Assembly: GCA_021234155.1 (NCBI GenBank)
Contig: JAJEKV010000002.1
Span: forward strand, 40,349,841 to 40,413,840
DNA: 64,000 bases
Direction of reading: 5' to 3'
Source: Isoetes taiwanensis
Lineage: Eukaryota > Streptophyta > Lycopodiopsida > Isoetales > Isoetaceae
The position numbers were made by a program, and so were the translations under genes. Within the stretch, counting starts at the first letter, position 1. Each line of letters begins with the position of its first letter. Below the pieces are notes generated by a model. The model did not search any database. It had not been told where the DNA came from and saw nothing but the letters and a program-made list of their open reading frames with translations. This document shows positions 1-10,584 of the stretch, piece after piece.

Positions 1-1660
1 TCTTTGCTAGAACTTGAATGCGTAGGCACAACATGCACGCATAAAAGAATGTGAGAAGCTAGGAAGTGGTTCTTGACTACCTTGCAAACAAAGTCTGATT
101 GGAGAGCTTTTACCACTTACTATCATAATTGTGCCTCCCCTATAAGAAAATCAAATGTATGCTTATGGTGTGAGGATGATTATTAGGGCATGTTTTGGCT
201 CTATACTCAAGGATGCGTTTCAACTGCAAAGGTACCTGGTTCTAGACTCGAGAAACTTTTTATGCTGATATCCCTGGCAGATTATGCCAGATATATTTAT
301 TCAGTAAATAGACTACATGAACCATGTTTCATGTGTATGTTGCAGGCTGATTATGTCAACCTACAAGCAAAGAAGTCCGATATTTCTCCTCGTGGCATTC
401 ATGTTGGCGAAAAAGAGGCTACTAACAAAATTGTTGTTGTCGGCTCTGTGCAAACTATTACTCTTCCAAGATCAGGAGATGTTCTTGGTCAGAAGGAGAA
501 AAATAAACAGGGATTATGGGACGAGTGGTAGTGGTCCATGCTGCATCCCACTTAATTTACACAATGTTGGGATGGTGACATTTTCTGCACAGATGTTTAT
601 GCGCTACTTGTTTAAATAATACTTCTCATCCAAAGCCCGAGAAAATTCAACACAATGTAGATTATAGTAAGAACAGATCCTTTCTTTCTATATGCAATGG
701 TGGTAGCCATGATGACGAGGATGACGACGACAACGAAAAGACATCCTCCAAAATTAAAATTTGCTGCATCTTATGTACCATTGTTGCTGCCACGTCAAAT
801 AGAAGTATGAAGGTGTTTAAATGAAGGTCGACTTTGATAACATTTTGTTTATTTCCTTACAAGCAAGCTGTGGAACTAAAGTTGAGATGATACTATTATT
901 TCATTTAAAGTAGTTTCATTTTCTGCACATGATTCATAATAAAATGCTTAATTAAATTCATTCTTCCATCCCGAAGGATTTTTAGAATGATTAATGTTGA
1001 GATAATATGGAATTTGGCCATTTGCAAAAAGAAAGGAAGCAAAATGGAAATTGAATATGTTTTGTTAATTTGGTTTTGTATGGTTATTAGAAACCACTTT
1101 TCACACTAGATAAAGCATGCTCAAAAGAAAATTCGGAGTACAAATTTTAAAGGCAGCTTTGGAAGACAAGGTGGCACCAGCAGGAAACAATATTCTCCAG
1201 AATCTAGATTGGCATACATTACCTTATGTAAGGTAATGCATGGAAGGTTCAAATTTCTGTTGTTGTGATGAATTCTTTGAAATTCATGATTGACTATCAA
1301 TCTGGAAGAAGCCTATTTGTCAGCCCAGCCCAGGACTGTATTAATGTCCTATGCTAATAGTTGAGAAACAATTTTGTCATATCCATGTATTAGAAACAAA
1401 TGGTTACTTATCCATGCATTAGAAATAAATTGGTACAACTAGAATGCCAATCATACCCCTTTTAAGTGCCTTTCTACATCATTTTCCTCTCCAACATTGA
1501 TTCTAATCCACAAACTCCAAATCCAGTGGTACCTACATCCAAAATTAAATTTATGGCACGTGCATATTTTTTCTTCAAGAAGAGCTTCATCCTTTACGCT
1601 TTTCCAATCCCTTGCCCCAAGTCTGCCCTACTGCTAGTTTTTTTATGGTTGAAATGTTGT
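1..1660. other. AT-rich stretch, no gene recognised
   Basis: I see no recognisable protein domain here. An open frame of about 113 codons at 190-531 (plus) has no family I know, and its second half (about 345-530) is mildly coding-like. A short GAC/GAT-rich simple tract lies at about 706-740. The rest is AT-rich with no RNA gene, LTR end or terminal inverted repeat that I could detect. Confidence 0.4.
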
Positions 1661-2275
1661 GCCCCTAGGCTCAAGCATGCCCCTATGTTCAAACATGCCA
1701 CGTGGCTCAAACATGCGATGTTGGCTCAAACATACCATATAGTCTCAAACATGCCACATAGACTTAAACACCTCGTCTCAAACATGCCACCTAGGCTCAA
1801 GCATTGCCCCTAGGGTCAAACATGCCCTAGGCTCAAACATACCACATAGGCTCAATCACTTCGGCTCAAACATGCCACATAGGCTCAAATATGCCATCTA
1901 GGCTCAAGTATTGCCTCTAGGGTCAAACATGCTCTAGTTTCAAACATGCCACCTAGGCTCAAACATGTCCCTAGGCTAAAACATGCCACTAAGGTCATAA
2001 AAATGCTCTTTCAAATGATATCTTTTTTTTTTGGTATGTTTTTTTGATAATTGAAATGTTGTGTCAAACATGCCCCTAGGCTAGAACATGCCACCCTGGC
2101 TCAAACATGAGATGTGGCACAAACATGCCACCTTGGCTCAAACATGCCACATGGACTCAAATGTGACATGCATCTCAAACATACCCTAGGCTCAAACATG
2201 ACACGTGGCTCAAACATGCCACATAGACTCAAATATGTGACATGGCTCAAACATGCCACTAGGCAGGCATAAAAA
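1661..2275. repeat. Degenerate minisatellite with CTCAAACATGCC core
   Basis: A short motif built on CTCAAACATGCC, usually followed by ACATAGG, CCTAGG or ACGTGG, recurs roughly every 18-26 bp through this interval. Units vary in length and sequence, so it is an old minisatellite rather than a young satellite. A gap of about 60 bp of unrelated T-rich sequence lies near 2000-2060. No coding role is apparent; the open frame at 1466-1813 is created by the repeat. Confidence 0.85.
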
Positions 2276-2780
2276 ACAGGGTGTTAGTGTCCTTAATTTC
2301 TGGTTGGAATCTTCGTTTTGTGTTTCGAGTTTTTGCTTGCCCACAAAGAAACTGGTAGGGTTTGGAGTTTCTATACAAAATCCAACAAATACTCATTAGC
2401 TTATTTGCAAAACCTGGTGGAGCATGACATACAATGGTAAATTATCTAGATAGATCATGGCCACTAGAGTGATAAAAATGCATGATTTATTTTAAGAATG
2501 AAATATGGTCACGTAAAAAATATAGTTTGAATGGGGTCGTCGTCGATGCCCCATGGAAAAAAAGGCATCATGGGATGGGGGGCATGAGGTGACGTGACGG
2601 TGGCCAGTATATACATCGCTCAAAAGTTATATGGTATAATCTAGAGCCTAAAAACCAGAGAGCTTTGTGAATGATGAAATTTAACAAAAGAAAACTACCA
2701 AAATAAGGTATAAACTATCAAAATATGCATGATAAAATTGTATCAATCCAACCGCTGAAATGAGCGGCTGAGATGGTGAT

Positions 2781-2870
2781 CCATGTCCTGGCCATGCCAT
2801 GCCATCTTCCGACCATGCCATCTTCCGATCCATGTCCGGCCATGCCATGCCATCTTCCGACCATGCCATT
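2781..2870. repeat. Short tandem duplication, CATGCCATCTTCCGA motif
   Basis: Two adjacent copies of a roughly 48-bp segment start at about 2781 and 2830. Each contains the nested motif GCCATGCCATCTTCCGACC. The minus-strand open frame over this interval is only a by-product of the repeat. Confidence 0.8.
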
Positions 2871-3114
2871 CTACCTCCAAGAGTAATCTGGCACCATCCT
2901 GTTCAGGAATCAGAGCTGCAGTTTTAGTATATTATGCTATGTAAAAACCCAGTTTTGTTTGAATGCCATAGATTTATTGGGACATAAGGCTATTGCAGAG
3001 AAGTTTTCATGGCCATCCCCGGATGGGTGACAGGTGAAAAAAGTTTGATATGCTGGGGTGCTGGACTAAGCATTGGTTTTTATTTTTTTAAGGAAGTTCC
3101 GCTTTAACCACAGG

Positions 3115-3243
3115 TGACATTATCCTGGCTAATAGAGGCTTGCATGGCAGCCAGGGTTTTAGTGATCCCATCAACCACCTTGCATCTGTCGGATTCAGAA
3201 TTCAAAGGAACAAGAGGAGGGTCGATCCTGAATCTTACTAGGT
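3115..3243 (+). pseudogene. Exon-like fragment of unknown protein
   Basis: After a plausible splice acceptor (TTTAACCACAG ending at 3112) one frame stays open for about 42 codons to a TAG at 3241. The peptide is coding-like, with DIILANRGLHG near the start and RIQRNKRRVDPESY at the end. I do not recognise the family. A short open segment just upstream (about 2980-3030, GHKAIAEKFSWPSPDG) may be an earlier exon. No complete gene can be assembled, so it is called a gene fragment at low confidence. Confidence 0.3.
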
Positions 3244-3379
3244 ATTATTCCTTTCAAAAAAGTGTTTCGTGATTTGTAATAAGAGCATCAACAAAATCGA
3301 TATTCTTGGGAATTCTTAGTATACCTTGCTCTTGGGAATTCTTAGTATACCTTGCAAGGAGCGCCGGCCAGAAGGAATT

Positions 3380-3775
3380 CTTGATGCTGGGAAACAAGTT
3401 CCTCCGTTATCCAGAAATTATGTATACAATTATTTGCTGGACTGTGCAAGAAGACAAGATTTGCAGGGTAGAAGGGTTGCGCAATTTCTTATGGTGCAGA
3501 ATGGACTTCATTCGATTGCTGCTTTAGGGGACCATCTCATTCGCCTCTTTTTTTGCTCCGGATGTCTGGATGAAGCAAGCAAAGCTTTTAACAATATTTC
3601 ACAACCAAGTACATTTACATGGAGTGCAATTCTATCTGCTCATGCTAACATTGGGGAAGCTGCCATAACCCTTGAGCTGCACTGTAGAATGAACATATCA
3701 GGTGTAGGGGGTGAGAAGCATGTCTATCTTGCTGTGCTCAAAGTTTGCAGACAGACAGCAGACTGTCTGCAAACC
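3380..3775 (+). pseudogene. Pentatricopeptide repeat (PPR) protein fragment
   Basis: One open frame covers the recognisable part of a plant PLS-type PPR protein. It contains a stretch like the usual YxxLLxxCARxxxLxxGR, then HLIRLFFCSGCLDEASKAFN (the MYAKCGxxxDAxxxF position), then TFTWSAILSAHANIG (the DVVSWNAMIxGYAxxG position), then a LAVLKVC repeat start. PPR proteins bind organellar RNA and act in editing, splicing or stability. Only about two and a half repeats remain; there is no start codon in context, no targeting peptide and no C-terminal E/DYW region. The frame runs out into T-rich DNA at 3841 just before a LINE. It is best read as a broken, possibly retro-copied, gene fragment. Confidence 0.7.
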
Positions 3776-3959
3776 GTGCTCTGGAATAGAACAGGGGCAG
3801 ACTATTTTCTTTCCTGGACTACCATAGCTATAGCCAGCCTTTTTTTTTTCTTCTTATCAGCTTTTTTTCTTCTTTTATCTTTATGTTGTTTGTATTAATA
3901 AATTTTAAATATCATTTGTTTGGTTGGTGCCATTAAAAGTTTCAAGCTATTTTGTTCAG

Positions 3960-5645
3960 CAAGCTGTTGTTTCGTGGATTTTGCAAAAGCGTTCGACACA
4001 GTACCCCGCAACAAGCTATGGGACAGATTGCAACAGCTGGGGACCCCCCTGGACTTGCAGAATGCAGTATATCGGCTGTATGAGGCATGCTCAGGCCGTA
4101 TCACATCGGCAGCACAGCCGGTGATCAGTAGCATTGAAGTGCGTCAGGGTTGCCCCCTCTCCCCCACACTCTTTAGCCTATACATTGATCAGTTGGAAGA
4201 TTGGCTCTCTGAACATGGAGGTGCGGGCGCACATCTCATGCATCACACAATCCGGCAACTCATATATGCTGACGATATCAACCTCATGGCCTATACTCCA
4301 GAGGACATGCAACGTCACCTGGATGCTCTTGACACTTTTTGCCAATTCACTGGCATGCGAGTTAACTTGGCCAAAAGTAGGGTGCTGCTAGTTGCATCAT
4401 CTCGTCAGCCAAGGCGTCCTACACTTACCAGGGGCAGGAGGTAGAGGTGGCTCCGACCTACAAGTACTTGGGGATTGAGTTCTCAACTACCACTCATTGG
4501 GATGCAGCTATCAGGTTGCAGGTCAAGGCGGGTTGGAAAGCATTGTATGCAATGCAGAACAACAGCCACAAAGCAGAGTTGTATGCCTGGGGCCATCAGT
4601 CACATTTCTTTCGGGCCTTGGTTGAGCCGGTCCTTTTATATGGGGCAGAAGTGTGGGGTCCCGTGATATCCCTCAACACCTGGAATGACCTCGAGCAGGT
4701 GCAAAAGGCCTTCTTGGCACGGGCCACAGGGGTGAAGTCCCGCGGTTCCGCACCCAGATCCTACTCCAAGAGGCGGGCTTTCTACCCCTTCAGCGGGCTG
4801 CATTGGAACGCCATATCGTTTACTTCAAAAGGTGGTCGCTATGGGCTGATACACGCTTGCCCCACCTTGCTTTAGCCCACGGCGATGGGTCCCCAACGCC
4901 TGAAATCCTCTTTGGAAAGACAAGCAAGCTCGGTGGTTCTCACGGCGAGGTGTGCGGGCAAGCAGATGCGTCCAGGTCGGGACAAAGAAAGATCGTGAGG
5001 CACTTAAACCGTACCTAGATGCTACTTTCCTTCCAAAGCTCGCGGGATCAGAGGCTCGGCGCATGTTAATTTGGCACGCTTATCGCCAACAAGTCAATCC
5101 TAGGCTCACAAGGGGCCCACACCCGGTACTTGTACAATTTGCCCATGAAGAAGCAGACTTATAGCTTCCATTGCGCGCGGGTGCACATCGCCTCCGCATT
5201 GAAAAGCAGGCGTTGGGCTCGGGAAGCACGAGAGCAAAGGCTTTGCGGTGTTGCCACCGGTAGCGATTGAGGATGAATGTCATACCCTCCAGATCTGCCC
5301 GGCATTCGCCCATATCCGAGAGAGGTATGTTCGACTACTAGTGCCTGGCCAGCCGTTGCATCAGTTATTGACTATGGCGTCAGTGGGTTTGTTGGGGTCA
5401 TACCTCCAGGAGGTTATGGATGCACGGACTCGTTTGTGTCCTACGGGACGGTCTTGAACTATCCTATGCAATTGTACAGTGTGCCAGCATGCTTATTACT
5501 GCTAAGGTTTTTCCCTCGAAAACCCTTCGGGGCGGGGGTTTTTTAATCCTGTCAGTAATACGCTTGCTGCTCTCTTTTGTTTGGGTCCCATAGGCCAATT
5601 TGTCTCCGTGGACGCTAAAAACCTATTCTATTCTATTCTATTCTT
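3960..5645 (+). mobile_element. 5'-truncated LINE, copy 1
   Basis: A non-LTR retrotransposon that begins abruptly inside the reverse transcriptase domain (FVDFAKAFDT at about 3970). RT motifs follow in order: RQGCPLSP, then LIYADD with the catalytic Asp pair near 4261-4290, then the YKYLGI and YGAEVWGP thumb motifs. Beyond about 4740 the frame is broken by many small indels. Near the end sits a CCHC-like segment (EDECHTLQICP), a short hairpin (about 5511-5545) and a (TATTC)4 tail at 5624-5645 instead of poly(A). It is nearly identical to the start of the RT in the copy at 10.6-13.4 kb, so both derive from a recently active family. No target-site duplication was found. The abrupt 5' end fits ordinary LINE 5' truncation. 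Confidence 0.88.
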
Positions 5646-6000
5646 AAATTTTAATAGCTGCTTATATGGAATGTATGATAAAATATTCTCTTGATCAGAG
5701 GCTATAAAGTATGCTAAACAAAAATGGTTGCAATAATCTGCATTTTAACCAAATGCAAACAACAGTTATTTTTTTAACACGTCTTTTAACCATGTCTTTT
5801 ATTCAAACAAAATCACTTGAAAATGTGGATTTTATAATAAAAGTACTTAAAACAATAACTATTCTTGAAAAAAAACATTTTTTTTTTCTTGAAACCATGT
5901 ATTATTTTATGAAGAAAGCAACATTTAGAAACAACATAGCTAAAGAAAAATGCAGAAAACTATGTGTAGTTTTTAATAAAGTTGGACAAAATCTTTTATG
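5646..6000. other. AT-rich DNA, no gene recognised
   Basis: Very A/T-rich sequence between the LINE tail and a tandem repeat. The open frame at 5711-6052 is Lys/Phe/Ile-rich and reflects composition only. No domain was seen. Confidence 0.5.
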
Positions 6001-6400
6001 TGGTCTTTTAGTGTTGTTTTTTTGCAAAACAACAGCTAAAAATAATATATAGACCATTCAAGTTTTATTACGAACCACATGTCTACTTTTTAGGAAAACA
6101 ACACTTAAAAACTACAGCTATTTTTAAAAAACACAGTGTTCTTTTTTCCCAAAACAACAGTTAAAAACAACATATAGATCTTTTAATTGTATTATAACCA
6201 CATGTCTACTTTTTAGAAAAGCAACACTTGAAAACTACGGCTACTTAAAAAAAAAACACAATGTTGTTTTTTCGCAAAACAACAATTAAAAACAACATGT
6301 AGACATTTTAATTGTATTAAGAACCACATGTCTACTTTTTAAGAAGGCAACGCTTGAAAACTACAGCTACTTTTAAAACAACCTGTAGAAATATACGTTA
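6001..6400. repeat. Tandem repeat, period about 124 bp
   Basis: The marker ACCACATGTCTACTTTTTA starts at about 6074, 6197 and 6323. The surrounding AAAACAACA...AAACAACAT and ACACTTGAAAACTACRGCTA blocks keep the same order. A partial, more diverged unit precedes them from about 6005. Related AAAACTACATGT/ACACGTAG motifs continue loosely to about 6590. Confidence 0.75.
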
Positions 6401-7110
6401 ATTCCTACGTGTAGATAATTTTGACAAAACTCTATGCGTAGACTTTTGGCAACAAAAACTACATGTATAAAAATTTTGCTAAAAACTACACGTCATTTAT
6501 AGCAAATCCGGACAAAAAACAACACGTAGTTTTTTGGTGTTGTTCTTTTTTTGCAAAAAAGACACTGAAAAACAACATGTGGACCCAGTTTTGGGGTGGT
6601 AGTGGCTGCCTGCGGATTGGGTGTTTAGAATCGAAAGTTAGAGACGTATTTCGCGTTCAGCGCACCTATACGGTCCGCCGTATAAAATACGCACCCGTTT
6701 TTTTTTTATTTTTTTTTTATTACATGCTTGCTTTTTAGTATAATGTTGGTTAATGAGAAATGGCAAGAGAACTCATTGAGAAACAAAATTGGGAAACATA
6801 TGTTGACATTGGTTGAAATATGTGAAAATGTGGCAAGGGAAACATTAGTAATAATGAAATTTGTTGGGGCTAAAAATCACTAACGAATTTTACAGGAAAT
6901 TATGGGTGAAATTTTTTTTAGGGCAAATGAAATGCTGGCTTCTTTGACAATGACGAAGCACAACAGGGAACACCGTGATGATTTGGCAAGATCACTGATG
7001 GACGCAACTGCCAGTTAAGGTATGATCCGAAACGTTTTTAGAACTGTCGGTACTTAGGGTCGATGCCAGTATGTCTATAAAAGATAGAGTAGACAGCCGT
7101 TTATCCATGA
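6401..7110. other. No gene recognised
   Basis: AT-rich sequence with poly-T runs (about 6698-6720). A short GC-richer motif at 6640-6695 contains CGGTCCGCCG near a TATAAAA string. No domain or RNA gene could be supported. Confidence 0.4.
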
Positions 7111-7128
7111 AGCAATAGGGTTAGATCC

Positions 7129-7507
7129 ATGTTCAGGCCTCTTAGCCGAACCATGGCAAGAAAGAAAGGGGATTTGAATCGTGCCACACGAAAAAGGATT
7201 GCTGATGAAAAGCAGAGTGCCAATTCCAGCAAGAAGATCTACCAATATCACAAATCAGTGAGGGATCCGGTTTTAATGGCTTGCCAGAGTGAGAAGATTG
7301 CCAAAAATGATTTGAGCAGTGGCAAATACATTGTGCAGGCTATGGATGGGGTAGAAATACCAAAATCCTGCAAGGAGGTTAATGCTAAAGATGCTGGGGA
7401 GGCCTCCACAGGTGAAGCATGCGGGATCATGTACAGAAATGATGAGGTTAGCAGATCTGAAGAAAGCACCAAGGAGCAGCCCTTTGGCAACACACGAAAT
7501 TCTAAGG
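7129..7507 (+). CDS. Exon-like ORF, unknown family (paralogue of the 24 kb exon)
   Basis: A 128-codon open frame begins at ATG 7129 with another ATG at 7153. It encodes a basic N-terminal segment (DLNRATRKRIADEK) followed by KIYQYHKSVRDPV and a polar tail. The minus-strand ORF at 23840-24205 shares the same arrangement: DLN.xTRKRI, then QYHKxVxDPV, then a GEAS motif. The two are therefore homologous, which argues that this is real protein-coding sequence. A splice donor (AAG|GTTTGG) falls at about 7507, so the ORF is probably one exon of a longer gene. I do not recognise the family; lysine/arginine richness suggests a nuclear or nucleic-acid-binding role, which is only a guess. Confidence 0.5.
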
Positions 7508-7567
7508 TTTGGTAGTCTTATAATTGTTTTAAAAAGGGTGAAAGATGGCTAAAATTAGTGATCCATA

Positions 7568-7860
7568 TTTTTATCACATCACTGCTATGTTTGGTCTATA
7601 GATTATGAAAATCTTTTACTGATTTATAGTACATCTCTGAAATATTGGATTTAGCAGCATATTCTTTGAGATATTTATCTGCTTAAGGCGTGATGCTTGG
7701 GATAATCACAGTAATCATAGCTATAATTATAGATCCTTATTTTTATCACATTGATTGTCGTATCTGGGCTTTAAACTATGTAAAACTCTTACTGATTTAA
7801 AATACATTTCTGGAACATAGGATTTAACAGCATGTTCATTGAGATATTTGTCTGCTTAAA
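7568..7860. repeat. Direct duplication of about 118 bp
   Basis: The segment at 7568-7685 (from TTTTTATCACAT to GATATTTATCTGCTTAA) is repeated with substitutions at about 7740-7859. Both lie downstream of the exon-like ORF and probably within an intron. Confidence 0.75.
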
Positions 7861-9000
7861 TACGTGTTGCTAGAAATAATTTCTGTCATAATATGGCAGC
7901 AATCTTATAAGTATGTCACAAGAAGGCTAGGAAAATAATGTAGATCTGATTGCAGTCTCTAACCCTCTGAAAATTTGCACAGATGTACACGAGGGGGATA
8001 TTGTAATTATCCATTATGAAGATTTGATGTCTAAGTTTCCAAACTGTTTATTTAAGCAGCTTCTAATTAGAGATTTAGCTCGCTTTGGTTTGGAACTTAT
8101 TGAAATTCTTTTTGTAGCTTTGTAGCGGGAATATTAGCAGGGTGAAATGGGATAACCTCAAGGAAACCCATGACACCTGCTACCCAGTGCATGACAACCA
8201 TGACTAATGCTTGTTTTTGCTCTTGTGGTGCAGGTAACAGGTTTCCTTGCTCTCTGTTTGATATTTTCTTATGAAATGAAGGAAGATCTACATGGTTCCA
8301 AGTTCTGGAGTTGTTTTATATCAAGGATATTCTGGGTTTATAGCTAAAATGCTTGTATTATTACATGAAGATCTGGTAAATTTTCTGAAACTATTTAATG
8401 TAGTTCTTGCTATTAGGGAGTAGTCTATAAGATAAGGGATGCGAAAAGGTATCTCTATCTTTTGACCCTAGCTGGAATTTTGTACAAGAACTTAGCCTGA
8501 TTATAAAATGTGTTTAAGAGTGTTTTATAATTATGCCTAATTGTTGTCGGCAATGTAAGGGAATTGTCTTAGAGTTCTGACTCTTTCAAAATTCGAATCT
8601 ATTAATGGTTCCTTGTAGATCTTGAATAAGATATCCTTACTGGATTTGTGTTTCTTTGACATGTGTCTTTCTATTTCATATTGTACATTTTGAAAACATG
8701 TATGGTAGAATTTGAAAATGGTTTTGATTTTGAAATCTGAAAGAAACCAGGTCTATGGCCTGAACATAAGTTGGCCTTCTTATGTTTAGGACTGCTAATT
8801 GAAACTGTCTTTGTTTAGGCAGTTTGTAATTGTTCTAGTTGTCTAGAACGGTTTAAAAGGTTTTTTTTTTTTTTTAATTTTGTAAGTTTTTTTTTTTTTT
8901 AAAAAAAAAAGTTTAGTTTCAAATTTGTGTTTTCTCTTTTTGAAAGTGTGTTTCTTTGGTCGCCTCCCTTCCCCATAGCCGCCGGACCTGAGCTCCACCG
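7861..9000. other. AT-rich, intron- or UTR-like, no gene recognised
   Basis: Sequence with alternating T-rich and A-rich runs, including poly-T at about 8862-8905 abutting poly-A. No long open frame or domain is present. GC content rises sharply from about 8960, marking the leader of the next ORF. Confidence 0.4.
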
Positions 9001-9135
9001 CCGCCATAGTCGACCTCGACTTGTACCTTGTTTCTGCCCTAAAGCCCTAGCGCCTCCATATAGGATCTAGCGCCACCTTTTTTTTTTCCTAAGTGTCATA
9101 CTTTCTTTGCTGCTAGTACCTACTATCTGTTCACC

Positions 9136-10326
9136 ATGCCGCGCTTCAAACTCACCGTTGATATAAAAAGCATGAATGTCTATTAGCTTTACAGTGTACT
9201 AGTAGATCATCTTGGGGACGAGAGCGATATGGTAGACACTATTTTAGACCTTCTTGCTACCCATTTTGCAGAGAACCGTAGGATTCCATATCCTATCTTC
9301 CATTTCAATGAACGGTTCCTCATGAAATTGAATGCGGCCAATGAGGCCTATACTTTGGTACAGCAGCCTGGTCAAGCTTATGCCATAGTTAAGTTTTATC
9401 TGCTAGCGAGCCCAGAAGAGGACCCCTTAGAGCTTACACGAGCAGAGGCCCAGAGGGTTATGCACCTTGGACCTGCAACAAATTGCCAGTGGACTCCCAG
9501 AGGAGAGAGCCGCCAGGTTCTACTACTTAGGGAGAGGCCACGTGCTCATGTACTTGGATCATTATAATCTGCCCCTTTCTGTTGGAATGAAGAGTTACAT
9601 AGCTTTATTTTCGACAATCTTCCACCTGACTTCACACAGGACTGCATGGATCTCATAGAAGCCGACATGCAAACTCGACCGGCCTGATATCATGCGGAGA
9701 TTGCACGACGAACTCAGGTGCGCCAGGAACGGGAGACCCGGGAAGCTGAGAGGGAGCGTATTCATAGAGCAGAAGAAGTTGTCCAAACGGAGCAGAATGT
9801 AGATCAAAATGTTGTTCAAGAGGGAGAGGAAACGGTGATTAAACAGAAGAGGAAGTATACAAAGCCCAACAGGGGAGGCATCCATTACGAGACCCGGCTG
9901 CAAAAGGATGCTGAGATTGGGAATATTACGTCTGCACAACGTCGAGAACGGATGGTACCGAGGGCAAAGCACCCCTCGACTGCTGGTAAGACCCTACCAT
10001 TGCCCAAGCCGGCTGCCAAGCCGAGGAAGCCCCACAGGTTCCGACCAGGCACAGTAGCCCTGCGCGAGATACGTAAGTATCAGAAGACTACAGAACTCCT
10101 GATACGTCGGCTACCCTTCCAGCGCCTTGTCCGAGAAATTGCTCAAGAATTTAAGACTGACATGAGGTTCCAGGCTTTTGCTTTACTTGCTTTACAAGAG
10201 GCTGTCGAAGCCTATCTTATAGAAATTTTTAGTGATGCGAACCTATGTGCCATTCACGCGAAGCGGGTGACTATTATGCCCAAGGATCTTCAACTGGCAC
10301 GAAGGATCCGAGAGGACTTCCACTAG
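9136..10326 (+). pseudogene. ORF A: decayed ORF with C-terminal histone H3 fold
   Basis: From ATG 9136 one frame carries most of the coding signal to a TAG at 10324. It is broken by TAG at 9184, a pair of compensating frameshifts (about 9467-9580 reads in the next frame) and TGA at 9685. The N-terminal ~190 codons match no family I know. Next is a highly charged segment ([16 protein letters not shown]), then a basic linker, then an H3 histone fold from about 10027 to the end. It is preceded by a GC-rich leader and followed by AT-rich, poly(A)-signal-like sequence (AATAAA at about 10453). Neighbouring ORF B and the chromovirus gag-pol lie downstream in the same orientation, which suggests, but does not prove, that this is an accessory ORF of that element. 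Confidence 0.75.
10027..10323 (+). other. Histone H3 fold domain inside ORF A
   Basis: About 97 residues align without gaps to canonical H3 from Pro38 to the end. Visible blocks are [15 protein letters not shown] (alpha-N), [12 protein letters not shown] (alpha-1), LQEAVEAYL (alpha-2), [16 protein letters not shown] (loop 2) and QLARRIR (alpha-3). By eye about four-fifths of positions match canonical plant H3. Loop 1 has no insertion, unlike CENH3, so it derives from a canonical H3. Changes cluster in alpha-2 (SSA to AFA, VGLFEDT to IEIFSDA) and at the very C-terminus (RGERA to REDFH). The canonical K4/K9/K27 tail is replaced by a Pro/Lys-rich stretch. No intron interrupts the domain, and it is followed by an ordinary stop. 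Confidence 0.92.
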
Positions 10327-10439
10327 CTACAGAGGATTAGTATTAATTTTCCACTTTTTCCTTAATATTGTATAAACTTTATGTAACATATCTATGTAAA
10401 CACTTTTTCTTGGAAATTATGGAATCAAACTGTGTATAA

Positions 10440-10560
10440 ATGTAAATTATTAAATAAATGATATTTTTTTTGCTACCTAGAAAAACGTGTCAAAAAGGGT
10501 ATAAAGTCACTTTTTGGACATTAGGGTTTCATTTCTCTCTTTTCCTTCGGCCGTCTTCCA
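10440..10560 (+). promoter_or_regulatory. Promoter/leader-like sequence ahead of ORF B
   Basis: After the end of ORF A a GGGTATAAAG string (about 10498-10507) lies upstream of CATTAGGGTTTC and a CT-rich leader (TTTCTCTCTTTTCCTTC). This resembles a plant TATA box followed by a pyrimidine-rich 5' UTR. A similar CT-rich leader resumes just after the LINE insertion at 13373 and leads straight into the ATG of ORF B. The LINE therefore seems to have landed between this promoter and ORF B. Functional activity is unknown. Confidence 0.4.
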
Positions 10561-10584
10561 GTTGCTGCACTTGTAGACAGGAGA

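Noticed and set aside
1661-2275. CRISPR-like array
   Set aside because: Repeat units are short, degenerate and not separated by unique spacers of constant length. The context is eukaryotic.
6600-9135. 5' LTR matching the LTR at 20330
   Set aside because: I looked for TGTGACGTTCC, GGGGGGTAGAGACC and related blocks upstream of ORF A and found none, so no 5' LTR is annotated.
10027-10323. H3-like domain as a centromeric CENH3
   Set aside because: No loop 1 insertion and strong identity to canonical H3 through alpha-1 and loop 2; CENH3 is far more diverged there.
10458-10584. N-terminal ~40 codons of the 577-codon frame as part of the LINE protein
   Set aside because: This part overlaps TATA- and leader-like DNA that belongs to the host element. 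Recognisable endonuclease sequence begins only at about 10589, so the open frame across the junction is accidental.
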